Positions 1 through 8,067 of a DNA stretch of 64,000 bases are shown here, one piece after another. This stretch comes from Psychroflexus sp. ALD_RP9 (GTDB lineage: Bacteria > Bacteroidota > Bacteroidia > Flavobacteriales > Flavobacteriaceae). The stretch spans positions 2,273,501-2,337,500 of the forward strand of contig NZ_CP062973.1 in NCBI RefSeq assembly GCF_017311165.1. The letters run 5' to 3'. The notes under the pieces are model-generated. The model was not told the DNA's origin. It saw only the letters and a list, made by a program, of their open reading frames with translations, and searched no databases. The position numbers and the translations under genes were made by a program. How positions within the stretch are numbered: the stretch's first letter is position 1; every line of letters starts with the position of its first letter.

Positions 1-1406
1 GATTCGGTGGCAACAATTACAGCTTCAGGATGAATAAAGCCTTTCATTTTTTTATCGAATTTAATGAAGGCTTCACGTAATCTTTGATGCATTTCGCGTG
101 GAAAAATTTTATTCATATTTACAGAAACTAATCCAGGTTGATAAGAACATATTGGTAAATCTGTTGAAGTTCGGTTAGCTATAAAATCTTTTAAACGCTG
201 TGCTGGAGCAGCTTGTGTTTTTCCAGCTAGTTCAAAACATTTCTTCTCAATATGTTCTTGAAACTTAAGTGCTTTAAGTTCACCAAAGGCTTCAAATTTT
301 GACCATTGTTCTTCATCAACCGTCATAACAATACCTGAGTTTGCAAAAGGATTATTCCGTTTTGAAGGAGACCAACCATTGGTAACAATTTCACCTGGCG
401 CAGTTGCACATGGTGCAATAATACCACCAGGACACATGCAAAAAGAATAAACACCTTTGCCGTTAATCTGCTGAACTAAACTGTAGCTTGACGGCGGTAA
501 ATAATCACTTCGTACTTCTGAATGGTATTGCAACTGGTCTATAAATTTTTGTGGATGTTCTACGCGAACGCCCATGGCAAAACTTTTGGCTTCAATTTTA
601 ATTTGATGTTGTTCTAAAAGATAAAAAATATCCCTTGCTGAATGACCTGTTGCTAGTAAAAGTTGCTGAATAGGAACTGTTTTATCGTGGTTAAGTTCAA
701 TAGCTTCAATTTTTGTTTGAGACTTGTTCAGAAATAAGTTGGTCAATTTCGTATCAAAGTGAATTTCTCCACCATTTTCAATAATGCATTGACGCATTTC
801 AGCAATAATTTTTGGCAATTTGTTGGTTCCGATATGCGGATGTGCATTAACAAGGATGTCTTCATCAGCACCAAACTGCACAAAAGTTTCTAATATACGA
901 TTAATGCTACCAAGTTTACCTGATCTGGTGTATAGTTTCCCGTCTGAATAAGTTCCGGCACCACCTTCGCCAAAACAATAATTTGACTCTGGATTGACGT
1001 GATGCTCTTTATTTAATTTAGCTAAATCACGACGTCTTGAGCGTACATCTTTGCCACGTTCAATTACAATTGGTTTTAGACCGAGTTCTAAACAACGTAA
1101 TGCAGCAAATAAGCCTGCTGGTCCGCTTCCGATAATATGAACCTTTGTTGAAGTTGTTTGGAGTGTATTATAATTTTTAATTTTTGGTTTTGGGAAAGTA
1201 ATTGGTCGTGTTTTGGTCGAGTAGAGAAGTCTTAATTGAAATTTTATGTTTGGTTTACGTGCGTCTATAGAACGTTTAACCACTTTTATAGCTAAAATTT
1301 CCTGTTCCGGGCAATTAAGCTTTTTTGCCAATTCACGAATAATAGCTTTTGAATTGTGAGCTATTATAGGCGAAACTCTTAAATCGATTTGTGGTGTGTG
1401 AGTCAT
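1..1406 (-). CDS. FAD-dependent dehydrogenase, COG2509-like (partial, 3' end outside window)
   Basis: The reverse strand is open from an ATG at 1406 to the window edge, so about 468 codons are visible and the stop is missing. An N-terminal region of about 80 residues precedes a Rossmann FAD-binding loop (GSGPAGLFAA), followed by an ERG acidic end of strand 2 and a GEGGAGTYSDGKL segment. This arrangement is typical of the uncharacterised FAD-dependent dehydrogenases of COG2509, which resemble flavin-dependent reductases. A CMCPGG segment and a GWSPSKRNNPFANSG segment lie in the C-terminal half, as expected for this family. The substrate is unknown. It is likely cytoplasmic, since no signal peptide is seen. 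Confidence 0.8.
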   Translation of the reverse strand, partial: MTHTPQIDLRVSPIIAHNSKAIIRELAKKLNCPEQEILAIKVVKRSIDARKPNIKFQLRLLYSTKTRPITFPKPKIKNYNTLQTTSTKVHIIGSGPAGLFAALRCLELGLKPIVIERGKDVRSRRRDLAKLNKEHHVNPESNYCFGEGGAGTYSDGKLYTRSGKLGSINRILETFVQFGADEDILVNAHPHIGTNKLPKIIAEMRQCIIENGGEIHFDTKLTNLFLNKSQTKIEAIELNHDKTVPIQQLLLATGHSARDIFYLLEQHQIKIEAKSFAMGVRVEHPQKFIDQLQYHSEVRSDYLPPSSYSLVQQINGKGVYSFCMCPGGIIAPCATAPGEIVTNGWSPSKRNNPFANSGIVMTVDEEQWSKFEAFGELKALKFQEHIEKKCFELAGKTQAAPAQRLKDFIANRTSTDLPICSYQPGLVSVNMNKIFPREMHQRLREAFIKFDKKMKGFIHPEAVIVATE

Positions 1407-1558
1407 TTATTTAAAAAGTCGTAAAATTACTCTAATAAATCTAAAGTTACTTTTAAAACTTAAAAATCTGATGCTTGTTTGTCTTAGGAATTTAAGTTTG
1501 ATAAATCAATTGTTCTTATCAACTAATTCGCTTAATTTGTAATTTATTAAAAATAGAC

Positions 1559-2017
1559 ATGACAAATAATGATGTTTTAAGGCGATTGCGCTATACCTTT
1601 GATTTTTCTGATGATGAAATGATTCGCATTTTTGATTTAGGGGATTATAAAACAACACGTACTGAAATTAGTGATTGGTTAAAACCTGAAGATCACGCGT
1701 CTTATATCAATTTACCAGATAAAAAATTAGCTCATTTTCTAAATGGATTTATCAATCTAAAACGTGGTAAACGTGAAGGTGAACAGCCTGCAGCTGAATC
1801 GACAATGACTAATAACTTGGTTTTTAAAAAGTTGAAAATTGCATTGGCTTTAAAGACAGAAGATTTAATTTCTATTTTTAAGCAAGCTGATCTAGTAGTT
1901 TCTAAAAATGAAATTTCGGCATTTATGCGAAACCCAAAACAAAGTCAATATCGCCAATTACTAGACCAGTATTTGCGCAATTTTTTAATGGGTTTACAGC
2001 TGAAATACCGAACATAA
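1559..2017 (+). CDS. DUF1456 family protein (YehS-like)
   Basis: This 152-residue protein contains two copies of a roughly 65-residue unit. The first starts MTNNDVLRRLRYTFD and the second, near residue 82, starts MTNNLVFKKLKIALAL. Each has a following D-L/M-I-x-I-F segment and an E-I-S-x-(W/F)-(L/M) helix. This duplicated architecture is DUF1456, as in E. coli YehS. The function of the family is not established. It is cytoplasmic and divergent from the FAD dehydrogenase, with 152 bases between the two starts. Confidence 0.85.
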   Translation: MTNNDVLRRLRYTFDFSDDEMIRIFDLGDYKTTRTEISDWLKPEDHASYINLPDKKLAHFLNGFINLKRGKREGEQPAAESTMTNNLVFKKLKIALALKTEDLISIFKQADLVVSKNEISAFMRNPKQSQYRQLLDQYLRNFLMGLQLKYRT

Positions 2018-2022
2018 AAAAA

Positions 2023-2044
2023 CCGCTTCAATTATTTGAAGCGG
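2023..2044 (-). terminator. Rho-independent terminator of the beta-barrel protein gene
   Basis: A perfect 9-bp stem, CCGCTTCAA / TTGAAGCGG, has a 4-base loop. A run of seven A on the + strand just before it becomes a T-run after the hairpin on the minus strand. It therefore terminates the leftward gene ending at 2070. No T-run follows on the + strand. Confidence 0.8.
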
Positions 2045-2069
2045 CATGAAACTTCTTAAATAGTTAATT

Positions 2070-2570
2070 TTAAAATTGGTAACGAATACCGAGTGCTAAG
2101 TCAAACTCTAAGTCATCATTGTAATCTCCAAATCCTAACTCAGGTCTAGTATCGATAGACAATTGTAGCGGTATTTCACTAAAAATATACTCTATTCCTA
2201 TTTGACCTGCAGCTAATAAAAATGTTTCATCTTCATTAAAAGCTGGTGAATTAGGAATGTTAACTTCATACTCATAACTACCGAAACCAGCACCAGCACC
2301 GGCATACCAATTAAAATTACCTTCTAAGTTCCAAACCCATTGGTAAACACCTGTTAGTTTAAAACCGTCAAAATCATCGCCATCATTCCAGCCAAGATCT
2401 ATCTCTAAACGATTTTGTTCAGATAAACCATATTGATAAGAAATTTCTGAACCAAAACCATTGCCATCACCTAATCGTAAACCTAATGAATGTTTAGAAA
2501 ATTGCTGAGCTGAAACTATTGTAGTTGATAAAACTAAGCCTAAGAATAATACTGATTTTAAAATTTTCAT
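2070..2570 (-). CDS. Outer-membrane beta-barrel protein, small OmpA/OmpW-like size
   Basis: This 166-residue protein begins with a clear Sec signal peptide (MKILKSVLFLGLVLSTTIVSAQQ, cleavage after SA-Q). The mature part alternates glycine/aromatic-rich strands (LGLRLGDGNGFGSEISYQYG, YAGAGAGFGSY, LALGIRYQF) and ends in F, the outer-membrane insertion signature. These features indicate an eight-strand barrel. It has its own promoter at 2585-2614 and its own terminator, so it is monocistronic. The exact role is not visible. Confidence 0.75.
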   Translation of the reverse strand: MKILKSVLFLGLVLSTTIVSAQQFSKHSLGLRLGDGNGFGSEISYQYGLSEQNRLEIDLGWNDGDDFDGFKLTGVYQWVWNLEGNFNWYAGAGAGFGSYEYEVNIPNSPAFNEDETFLLAAGQIGIEYIFSEIPLQLSIDTRPELGFGDYNDDLEFDLALGIRYQF

Positions 2571-2584
2571 GATGTTTTTTTTAA

Positions 2585-2614
2585 CAAATGTACAATATGC
2601 CTGCTGTTAACAAA
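2585..2614 (-). promoter_or_regulatory. Bacteroidetes-type promoter of the beta-barrel gene
   Basis: On the minus strand TTTG (2614-2611) is followed after 18 bases by TACATTTG (2592-2585). This fits the -33 TTTG / -7 TAnnTTTG pattern of the primary sigma factor in Bacteroidetes. It lies 14 bases before the ATG. Confidence 0.65.
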
Positions 2615-2939
2615 ATTTGAAATACTTCAACACTAAAATTTTTAATTGAATTTAACTTAATGCATAAAATATTGTAGCTTTAATAACATAGTTTTAAGGT
2701 TTAGCTGGCTTAAACTTAGTGAACTTTTAATGAGTTAAAGCTTGAAAGAATTCTGATTTAAGTAGGCAAAGTATTTAATTGTTTAGTTAATATGTATAGT
2801 AAATGCTTAGATTTAAAATAATTTTATAACTTTAAAGACTAAGTTATGAGTGGTTTATGAAATAATAATCTACAAAATCATTGAACTCATTTCTTCAACC
2901 GTATTGAAAACAAAATAATAATCTTTATCACAATTTTAC
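2593..2939. other. Intergenic region without recognised gene
   Basis: About 350 A/T-rich bases lie between two divergently placed genes. Apart from the promoter at its left edge, no tRNA, strong hairpin or convincing short ORF was seen. Confidence 0.5.
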
Positions 2940-4166
2940 ATGAATATTTATAGCTTAAATCTTATTTCAATAATTTTCATATTCAGCAATTTATCTATCA
3001 AAGCTCAGCCGGCTGATACAATTTATGGTAAAGTGAAATCTATTAGAGAAAAGATTGAATTTTTAGATGAGGAACGTCAAAATTATAATTTAGCAGGTTT
3101 GTATGGTGATTATGGCCATTCAGGATGGAAACCTGAATTGGGTAAAAATAGTCGATTTAATATATGGTGGTACAATACACCACTAGTACATTATATTAAT
3201 TATTACAAAGAGTTCGATGAAAAAGGTAACATAACTTTAATTGAATGGTATTTTAAAAATCAAAATTTAGTTAATAGAATAGAAAACAGTTACAATGAAC
3301 TTGGAGACTTGATTTATCAAAAAATTACGGATAATCAGTTTGGTAAACGAATTAATGATTATAATGAATATTCAAGACTATATTCTTACGACGAGCATAA
3401 AAATATGATTCATTTAAAAACAACTTTTTCAGATAATTCATTCTCAATTAGTTCAAAATCATATGATAGCCTAAATAATTTAAAGAAAGAACTTTATTAT
3501 CGTTCCAAATCCCCAAAAGAAATCAATTATTCAAAATATTTTTATGATGCAAATAGTAATCTTACTAAAATTAAAAGATTTGATGAAAATGGTGAAAGAA
3601 ATGGTAAAAAATATGAATACGATAAAAAAAATAGAAGAGTAAAAATAATATTTCATTATCCTTTTAAATGGGTAAGGACAGAAAATCATATAAACCAAAA
3701 GCGTACAAAAAATGGTTCTGATTTTCTTTACCAGGTTTTTAGGTATGATAGTGAAAATAGAATTGTAGAAACAAAAACTTATAATCAAGGCTTATATATG
3801 TATGATAAAGTTGAAATTTCAGACGTTGAACGAAAAATTTTTGTGAATGATTTAATTAAAAAAATTATGCATTATGACAAAAATGACTCTCTAAAGTATT
3901 TTGAAGAATATACATATGATTCGCAAAAACGAATGATAAAGAAAATTGTGTCAAGCAATCACCAAAATGAGCCTACGCTTAAACTGAAATATTCATACAA
4001 TGAACACGATTTTCCAACAAAGCTTATCTATATTGAGAATGGAAAAAAAACTGAAATTGATTTTGAATATGAGTTTGATTTAAATAATAATTGGATAAAG
4101 CAAACCAAAATTATCAATGGAGAAAAGTTATATAACTGGATAAGAAAAATTGAGTATTACAAATAA
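2940..4166 (+). CDS. Secreted YD-repeat-like protein
   Basis: This 408-residue protein has a signal peptide (hydrophobic run ending SIKAQ). From about residue 95 on, it carries roughly ten imperfect units of 20-30 residues, each with a Y/F-D-x-x-x-N/K/R core (YDEHKNM, YDSLNNL, YDANSNL, YDKKNRR, YDSENRI, YDKNDSL, YDSQKRM, YNEHDFP). These resemble the YD/RHS repeats of cell-surface proteins, but there is no RHS core or C-terminal toxin domain. Orphan secreted YD-like proteins of this kind are frequent in Flavobacteriaceae and have no assigned role. The stop at 4166 lies 4 bases before the next ATG, so the two may be co-transcribed. Confidence 0.7.
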   Translation: MNIYSLNLISIIFIFSNLSIKAQPADTIYGKVKSIREKIEFLDEERQNYNLAGLYGDYGHSGWKPELGKNSRFNIWWYNTPLVHYINYYKEFDEKGNITLIEWYFKNQNLVNRIENSYNELGDLIYQKITDNQFGKRINDYNEYSRLYSYDEHKNMIHLKTTFSDNSFSISSKSYDSLNNLKKELYYRSKSPKEINYSKYFYDANSNLTKIKRFDENGERNGKKYEYDKKNRRVKIIFHYPFKWVRTENHINQKRTKNGSDFLYQVFRYDSENRIVETKTYNQGLYMYDKVEISDVERKIFVNDLIKKIMHYDKNDSLKYFEEYTYDSQKRMIKKIVSSNHQNEPTLKLKYSYNEHDFPTKLIYIENGKKTEIDFEYEFDLNNNWIKQTKIINGEKLYNWIRKIEYYK

Positions 4167-4170
4167 AAAA

Positions 4171-4770
4171 ATGAGACTAAAAGCTAAGTTACTTTTATTA
4201 ATAACAGTAGTAATTTCTATCAATTGTTCAACTGTAAACCAGAACAATTATCCTGATTATGTTATTGGAATTCAACCAAAAAAGCTGAAAAAGTTTTTTG
4301 ACAAAGATAGTCTACATATTGTCTCACCTTCAGTTGAAATTTATTACAAAGTTAATGATGAAAGTTATCCAAAGTATAATGAACGGGACGATGTGAAGCA
4401 GTTTATAATAGAAACACTTAAATCAGAGCTTAACAAAAGTGCTTACTATAAATTAAATTTAATGTCAGAAGACTACTTGATGATTAATAAGACTCTCGAA
4501 AAAATAATTTTTAAAAAATATAAAAATCCGGAATGGATTATTAAAGCACCTGAAGAAATTTTAATTTCTAAAAAAAAATATACTTTACTAATAATGCTGA
4601 CTGGTCATTATGGAGATACTAATAATGGGGTTTTTTATTTTTGTGTGATTAATAATGAAAAACGAATAATAGAAGTAGTTGATCGTTACAAGTTAAAAAA
4701 ACATATTTTAAATACTAATCAAATTAAAGAAAACATACATTCAGCTATTAAAAGTCTTAATAATAATTAA
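4171..4770 (+). CDS. Hypothetical lipoprotein
   Basis: This 199-residue protein starts at the ATG at 4171. An in-frame TTG at 4150 would overlap the previous gene and push the signal peptide inward. It has a lipoprotein signal (hydrophobic run then INC-S), giving a lipidated Cys near residue 19. The mature part is Lys/Ile/Asn-rich with no motif I recognise. It follows the YD-repeat gene by 4 bases, which suggests co-transcription. No function is assigned. Confidence 0.65.
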   Translation: MRLKAKLLLLITVVISINCSTVNQNNYPDYVIGIQPKKLKKFFDKDSLHIVSPSVEIYYKVNDESYPKYNERDDVKQFIIETLKSELNKSAYYKLNLMSEDYLMINKTLEKIIFKKYKNPEWIIKAPEEILISKKKYTLLIMLTGHYGDTNNGVFYFCVINNEKRIIEVVDRYKLKKHILNTNQIKENIHSAIKSLNNN

Positions 4771-4858
4771 AACAATATAAGTAATTGACCACTATTTAAA
4801 GTTAAGTTGAAAGCTTTCTTACATCATTATTTTAATAAAAATTGACTCCATTAATTAT

Positions 4859-5059
4859 ATGAAACCAAAAAAACAAGATTGGACAATAGCAAGAACACTT
4901 CTTTTTGCAATAGTTGGGGCTATGAATACCTTTTTCATTAAGCCTGAAGATATTGGTACCTGGAAAAATTATTTTGGATATTTATTTCTTTTGATAGCAG
5001 TAATACATGCTATTTTTATAATAAAAACATATTTTACTAGAAATGCCAACACCAAATAA
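4859..5059 (+). CDS. Small predicted inner-membrane protein
   Basis: This 66-residue ORF begins with a charged segment (MKPKKQDW) and has two hydrophobic stretches (about residues 11-27 and 38-53), so a two-helix membrane protein is plausible. No family is recognised. It overlaps the end of the broken gene on the other strand by about 23 bases. Confidence is moderate because of its size. Confidence 0.5.
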   Translation: MKPKKQDWTIARTLLFAIVGAMNTFFIKPEDIGTWKNYFGYLFLLIAVIHAIFIIKTYFTRNANTK

Positions 5060-5628
5060 TTATATTTTTGCTTATACCATATTTAAATTTAACAGGTAAA
5101 TTTTGAATAATAAAACGATATACTATTTTATAAATAGTACTTTGTTTATGGGTTGATTCTAGAAAGTAAAACTTAATATTGTCGTTTTCTTTCCATATAT
5201 GATAAGTCTCAAAAGTATGCTTATTATAATCGTCTAATGCTTCGTGCCAAATGAATATTACTATAAAATCATTTTTATTTGGTATTTCTAATTTTTCATT
5301 AAAGGATTTGTTTAACTGATTTTTTTTGGAAGTTTTTTTAAATATCGCTTCCTTAACTCGTTTACATCTCATTTACCGCATTCTGTAATATGGATATCTA
5401 ATTTATGTTATAAAAGTTTTCCTGAATTATCTATAATTAAAAACTTTGGTACTTGAAATCCTTTCTTTTCCTCAAATTCATTTATAAAGCTATTAAACTT
5501 ATCTTTATTTTTAAATGTTAATTCGTTGATAGAATTTTTGAAATATCATAATTATCAAGATATTTCTTATTTTGTCCTGATGAAACAAAGCTTAAAAATG
5601 CTAAAACGATAAATGGTATTATTTTCAT
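5037..5628 (-). pseudogene. Decayed secreted protein gene, possibly thioredoxin-like
   Basis: On the minus strand an ATG at 5628 opens a signal peptide (MKIIPFIVLAFLSFVSSGQN). The frame stops at 5518. A shifted frame continues sensibly (INELTFKNKDKFNSF... VPKFLIIDNSGKLL) to a stop at 5408, and the same frame reads on through stops (HKLDIHITECGK, stop, DVNELRKRYLKKLPKK). A third frame, open 5372-5037, carries the rest (NDFIVIFIWHEAL... TFETYHIWKENDNIKFYFLES). Joined, they read as one protein of about 190 residues that is now broken by at least two frameshifts and two stops. The FIVIFIWHEAL stretch recalls the core strand of a thioredoxin fold, but no CxxC is present, so the family is only a suggestion. 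Confidence 0.65.
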
Positions 5629-5790
5629 TCTGAATTGTATTTAAAGTTTTTTTTAGCTTATGAATCTAAATCTATTTATTCAGTTTATATGTGTTGTATT
5701 AATCACGGCCTTGGTTAAACAAAAATGTCTATATTATTAATAAAAATTATAAAGTGACTAATACTTAAAAGTTAAAATTACAAAAAACAA

Positions 5791-6327
5791 ATGACTCAAG
5801 AAATTTACCAAGAAGCTATAAAATTTGCCACAAAAAAGCATCAGCATCAAACAGTGCCTGGAACTGAATCGAGTTATTTATGGCACCTTTCTAATGTAGC
5901 GATGGAAGTTATGATGGCTCACCAAATAAAAAATAATTTCGACCTTAATTATGCCATACAATTAGCACTACTTCATGATATTTTAGAAGATACCGATGCA
6001 GAATATTTAGAGTTAGAAGATAAATTCGGAGTAGAAGTAGCACAAGGAGTAAAGGCTTTGGCAAAGTATAACGACTTAACTTCTAAAAAAGAAAGAATGC
6101 TGGATAGTTTAAAACGGATTAAAGAAATACCAAAAGAAGTAAGTACCGTTAAATTAGCTGACAGGATCACTAACCTTCAAAAGCCTCCTAAATGTTGGCC
6201 AAAAGAAAAAATTGAAAATTACTGGGAAGAAGCAAAGCAAATCAACCAAATGCTTCAGGGTAAAAACGAATATCTAAGTAAACGCTTAGAAGAGAAAATA
6301 ACTACTTACGAATCTTATACGAGATAA
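5791..6327 (+). CDS. HD-domain phosphohydrolase, RelA/SpoT hydrolase-like
   Basis: This 178-residue protein has the HD metal-binding pattern of the (p)ppGpp hydrolase/MESH1-like group: a His in LWHLSNV (about residue 32), LLHDILEDT (HD plus ED, about residues 55-63) and KLADRITNL near residue 117. Its length matches single-domain small alarmone hydrolases. It is predicted to be cytoplasmic. Whether the true substrate is ppGpp or another nucleotide cannot be read from sequence. It stands alone with about 160 bases upstream. Confidence 0.75.
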   Translation: MTQEIYQEAIKFATKKHQHQTVPGTESSYLWHLSNVAMEVMMAHQIKNNFDLNYAIQLALLHDILEDTDAEYLELEDKFGVEVAQGVKALAKYNDLTSKKERMLDSLKRIKEIPKEVSTVKLADRITNLQKPPKCWPKEKIENYWEEAKQINQMLQGKNEYLSKRLEEKITTYESYTR

Positions 6328-6559
6328 AACCTTATTATAACTTTTATCAAATAACTTATATAATTAAATTTATAATTGAATAACTTGGTAATCACTTAAG
6401 TCATTAAAGATATTTATTCAGTTATCATTGATTAGTTTTGCACATAAAAAAAGATAAACAAATAGGCATAAAGTAAACAATAATGTACTTTTAATTGTAG
6501 AATAAATTACATTAAATACAAAAAGTATTGTGCATAATATATAAAACAACTAAATTGAA

Positions 6560-6835
6560 ATGATGAATCAATCGGAAATAGCGAAATTTATATTAATGCC
6601 TTAAGTATATATAGTAGAATTGAAATACATCAAACACTCATAGGCTTAAATTTGTTATGATAAGTCAAATGATAAAGTTCTAACCCCAAAAGTAAATTTA
6701 CTATTCTCTGCAATCGCAGAAATATCAAGGCTTATGAAAGATTATAAAAAAGGAGAATCTGTCGATTATGACAAATTCTCCGCTTGGGTGACCGAATCTA
6801 TTGATACCTCTAACTTATTTTCTGATATTGAGTAA
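6560..6835 (+). pseudogene. Remnant of a small unknown protein gene, two frameshifts
   Basis: Three overlapping short frames read as consecutive pieces of one protein of about 90 residues. ATG at 6560 gives MMNQSEIAKFI. A second frame gives INALSIYSRIEIHQTLIGLNLL up to a TGA at 6658. A third, open from 6650, gives NDKVLTPKVNLLFSAIAEI...RLMKDYKKGESVDYDKF... and stops at 6835. Amphipathic, protein-like composition in each piece supports a former gene. No family is recognised. Confidence 0.45.
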
Positions 6836-6919
6836 GTTATGCTATTTAATATGTAATTTTGGAAAACTAAGCAGTTCTAATTACGGGAAGCTTACACATG
6901 AGCAAAACTCTGAGACAAC

Positions 6920-7468
6920 ATGAAAAATTACACCATAATACTTTTAATATCTAGCTTTTTAATACTTGTAAATTGTAAATCAAGATTGATTAATAAAACT
7001 GAAGAGACCATCGGCAAAATAAATAAACAAAGCGTTCTTATTGATCAGTTTAAAAAAAATGGACGGAATGATGCATTTATGAAATCAAAATTATACAATT
7101 ACCAAAATTTTGAAATCTTAGAAGCAGAGTTTTTTGGTGATACGTTGATGAGAACTCAAATGAAAATTTACATGAAAGACAGTCTGATGATTAAATTTGA
7201 ACACTATGGATTACGAGGATCGGACGCACGATTAGGCAAAGAAAAACCTTACGCAAAAGTTTTTAGTGAAATCTATTATTTTGAATCTCCTAGAAAAGGA
7301 ATATTAAAATACAAAGAAATAAAAATTAAAAACTTCAGTGCTTTCAAAAAAGCAAAATCTGATTTAGATAAAATAAAATTTGAAATTACCGAAGTGAATC
7401 AAAATGACTACGAAATGGTACTAAGAAATTATGTAGATTTAATTCAGTTACATAATAAGACGAATTAA
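6920..7468 (+). CDS. Hypothetical lipoprotein
   Basis: This 182-residue protein has a lipoprotein signal peptide: hydrophobic residues 4-18 followed by LVNC-K, with the lipidated Cys at about residue 19. The mature part is rich in Lys and aromatic residues (QMKIYMKDSLMIKFEHYG) and shows no motif I know. It lies alone between two intergenic stretches of about 600 bases, next to broken genes, so it belongs to a loosely organised accessory stretch. No function is assigned. Confidence 0.6.
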   Translation: MKNYTIILLISSFLILVNCKSRLINKTEETIGKINKQSVLIDQFKKNGRNDAFMKSKLYNYQNFEILEAEFFGDTLMRTQMKIYMKDSLMIKFEHYGLRGSDARLGKEKPYAKVFSEIYYFESPRKGILKYKEIKIKNFSAFKKAKSDLDKIKFEITEVNQNDYEMVLRNYVDLIQLHNKTN

Positions 7469-7998
7469 TAAAAAATTTGAAGTAATTTCTGTGGTTGCCT
7501 ATTTTTTGAATCACTAAAAGATTAAAGCTCACCTGATTTTATTAATATAAAAGATGTGTATTTTATAAAGCAAAGAATAACAAATACTTAGACAAAAAAT
7601 CTTACATTTTAAAAAATTAGACAAAGCATCACAAAATGTCATAAACATATCATGATTAAACATAATCTGACATAAAAAATGCCTAAAGCGGTTTAAAATG
7701 AGTGTAAAGGTGTATAATAGGGTATAAGTGTGTAAATAACAATTTCAATAATAAAAATGATTTTTGGTGACTTCGATTAAATTTAAAAGCAAGAAGTTGA
7801 ATCTAGTTTCAAATATAAGCCTCTAACCAACTACCAACAAAGTATATCAGTTTAAACCATAATTAGTTATAAAGTTTAAAATAAATACGGGATAATATGT
7901 TTAAACTCGTTAATTTTTGCCTTTGAAGCGAGGAAACATCTATTAATAACAGAAAATCAAATCCTTAAAAATTATTATTTAGATTTAGTATAAATAAT
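7469..7998. other. Intergenic region upstream of the TonB receptor
   Basis: About 530 A/T-rich bases. I see no gene of convincing length, no tRNA and no clear regulator binding site. A patch around 7690-7740 repeats GTGTA-type words irregularly, without a clean period. Confidence 0.4.
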
Positions 7999-8029
7999 TT
8001 TGTCATTCCATAGAACATATATATTTTTG
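7999..8029 (+). promoter_or_regulatory. Promoter of the TonB-dependent receptor
   Basis: TTTG (7999-8002) is followed after exactly 19 bases by TATTTTTG (8022-8029), a full match to the Bacteroidetes -33/-7 pattern. It is 38 bases before the ATG at 8068. No Fur box was recognised by eye. Confidence 0.75.
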
Positions 8030-8067
8030 CGGAAATTTTTATTTAAATTAAGTCTAAACAAAAACAA

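Noticed and set aside
4150..4170. TTG start for the lipoprotein gene at 4150
   Set aside because: It would overlap the preceding gene and displace the signal peptide; ATG at 4171 fits better.
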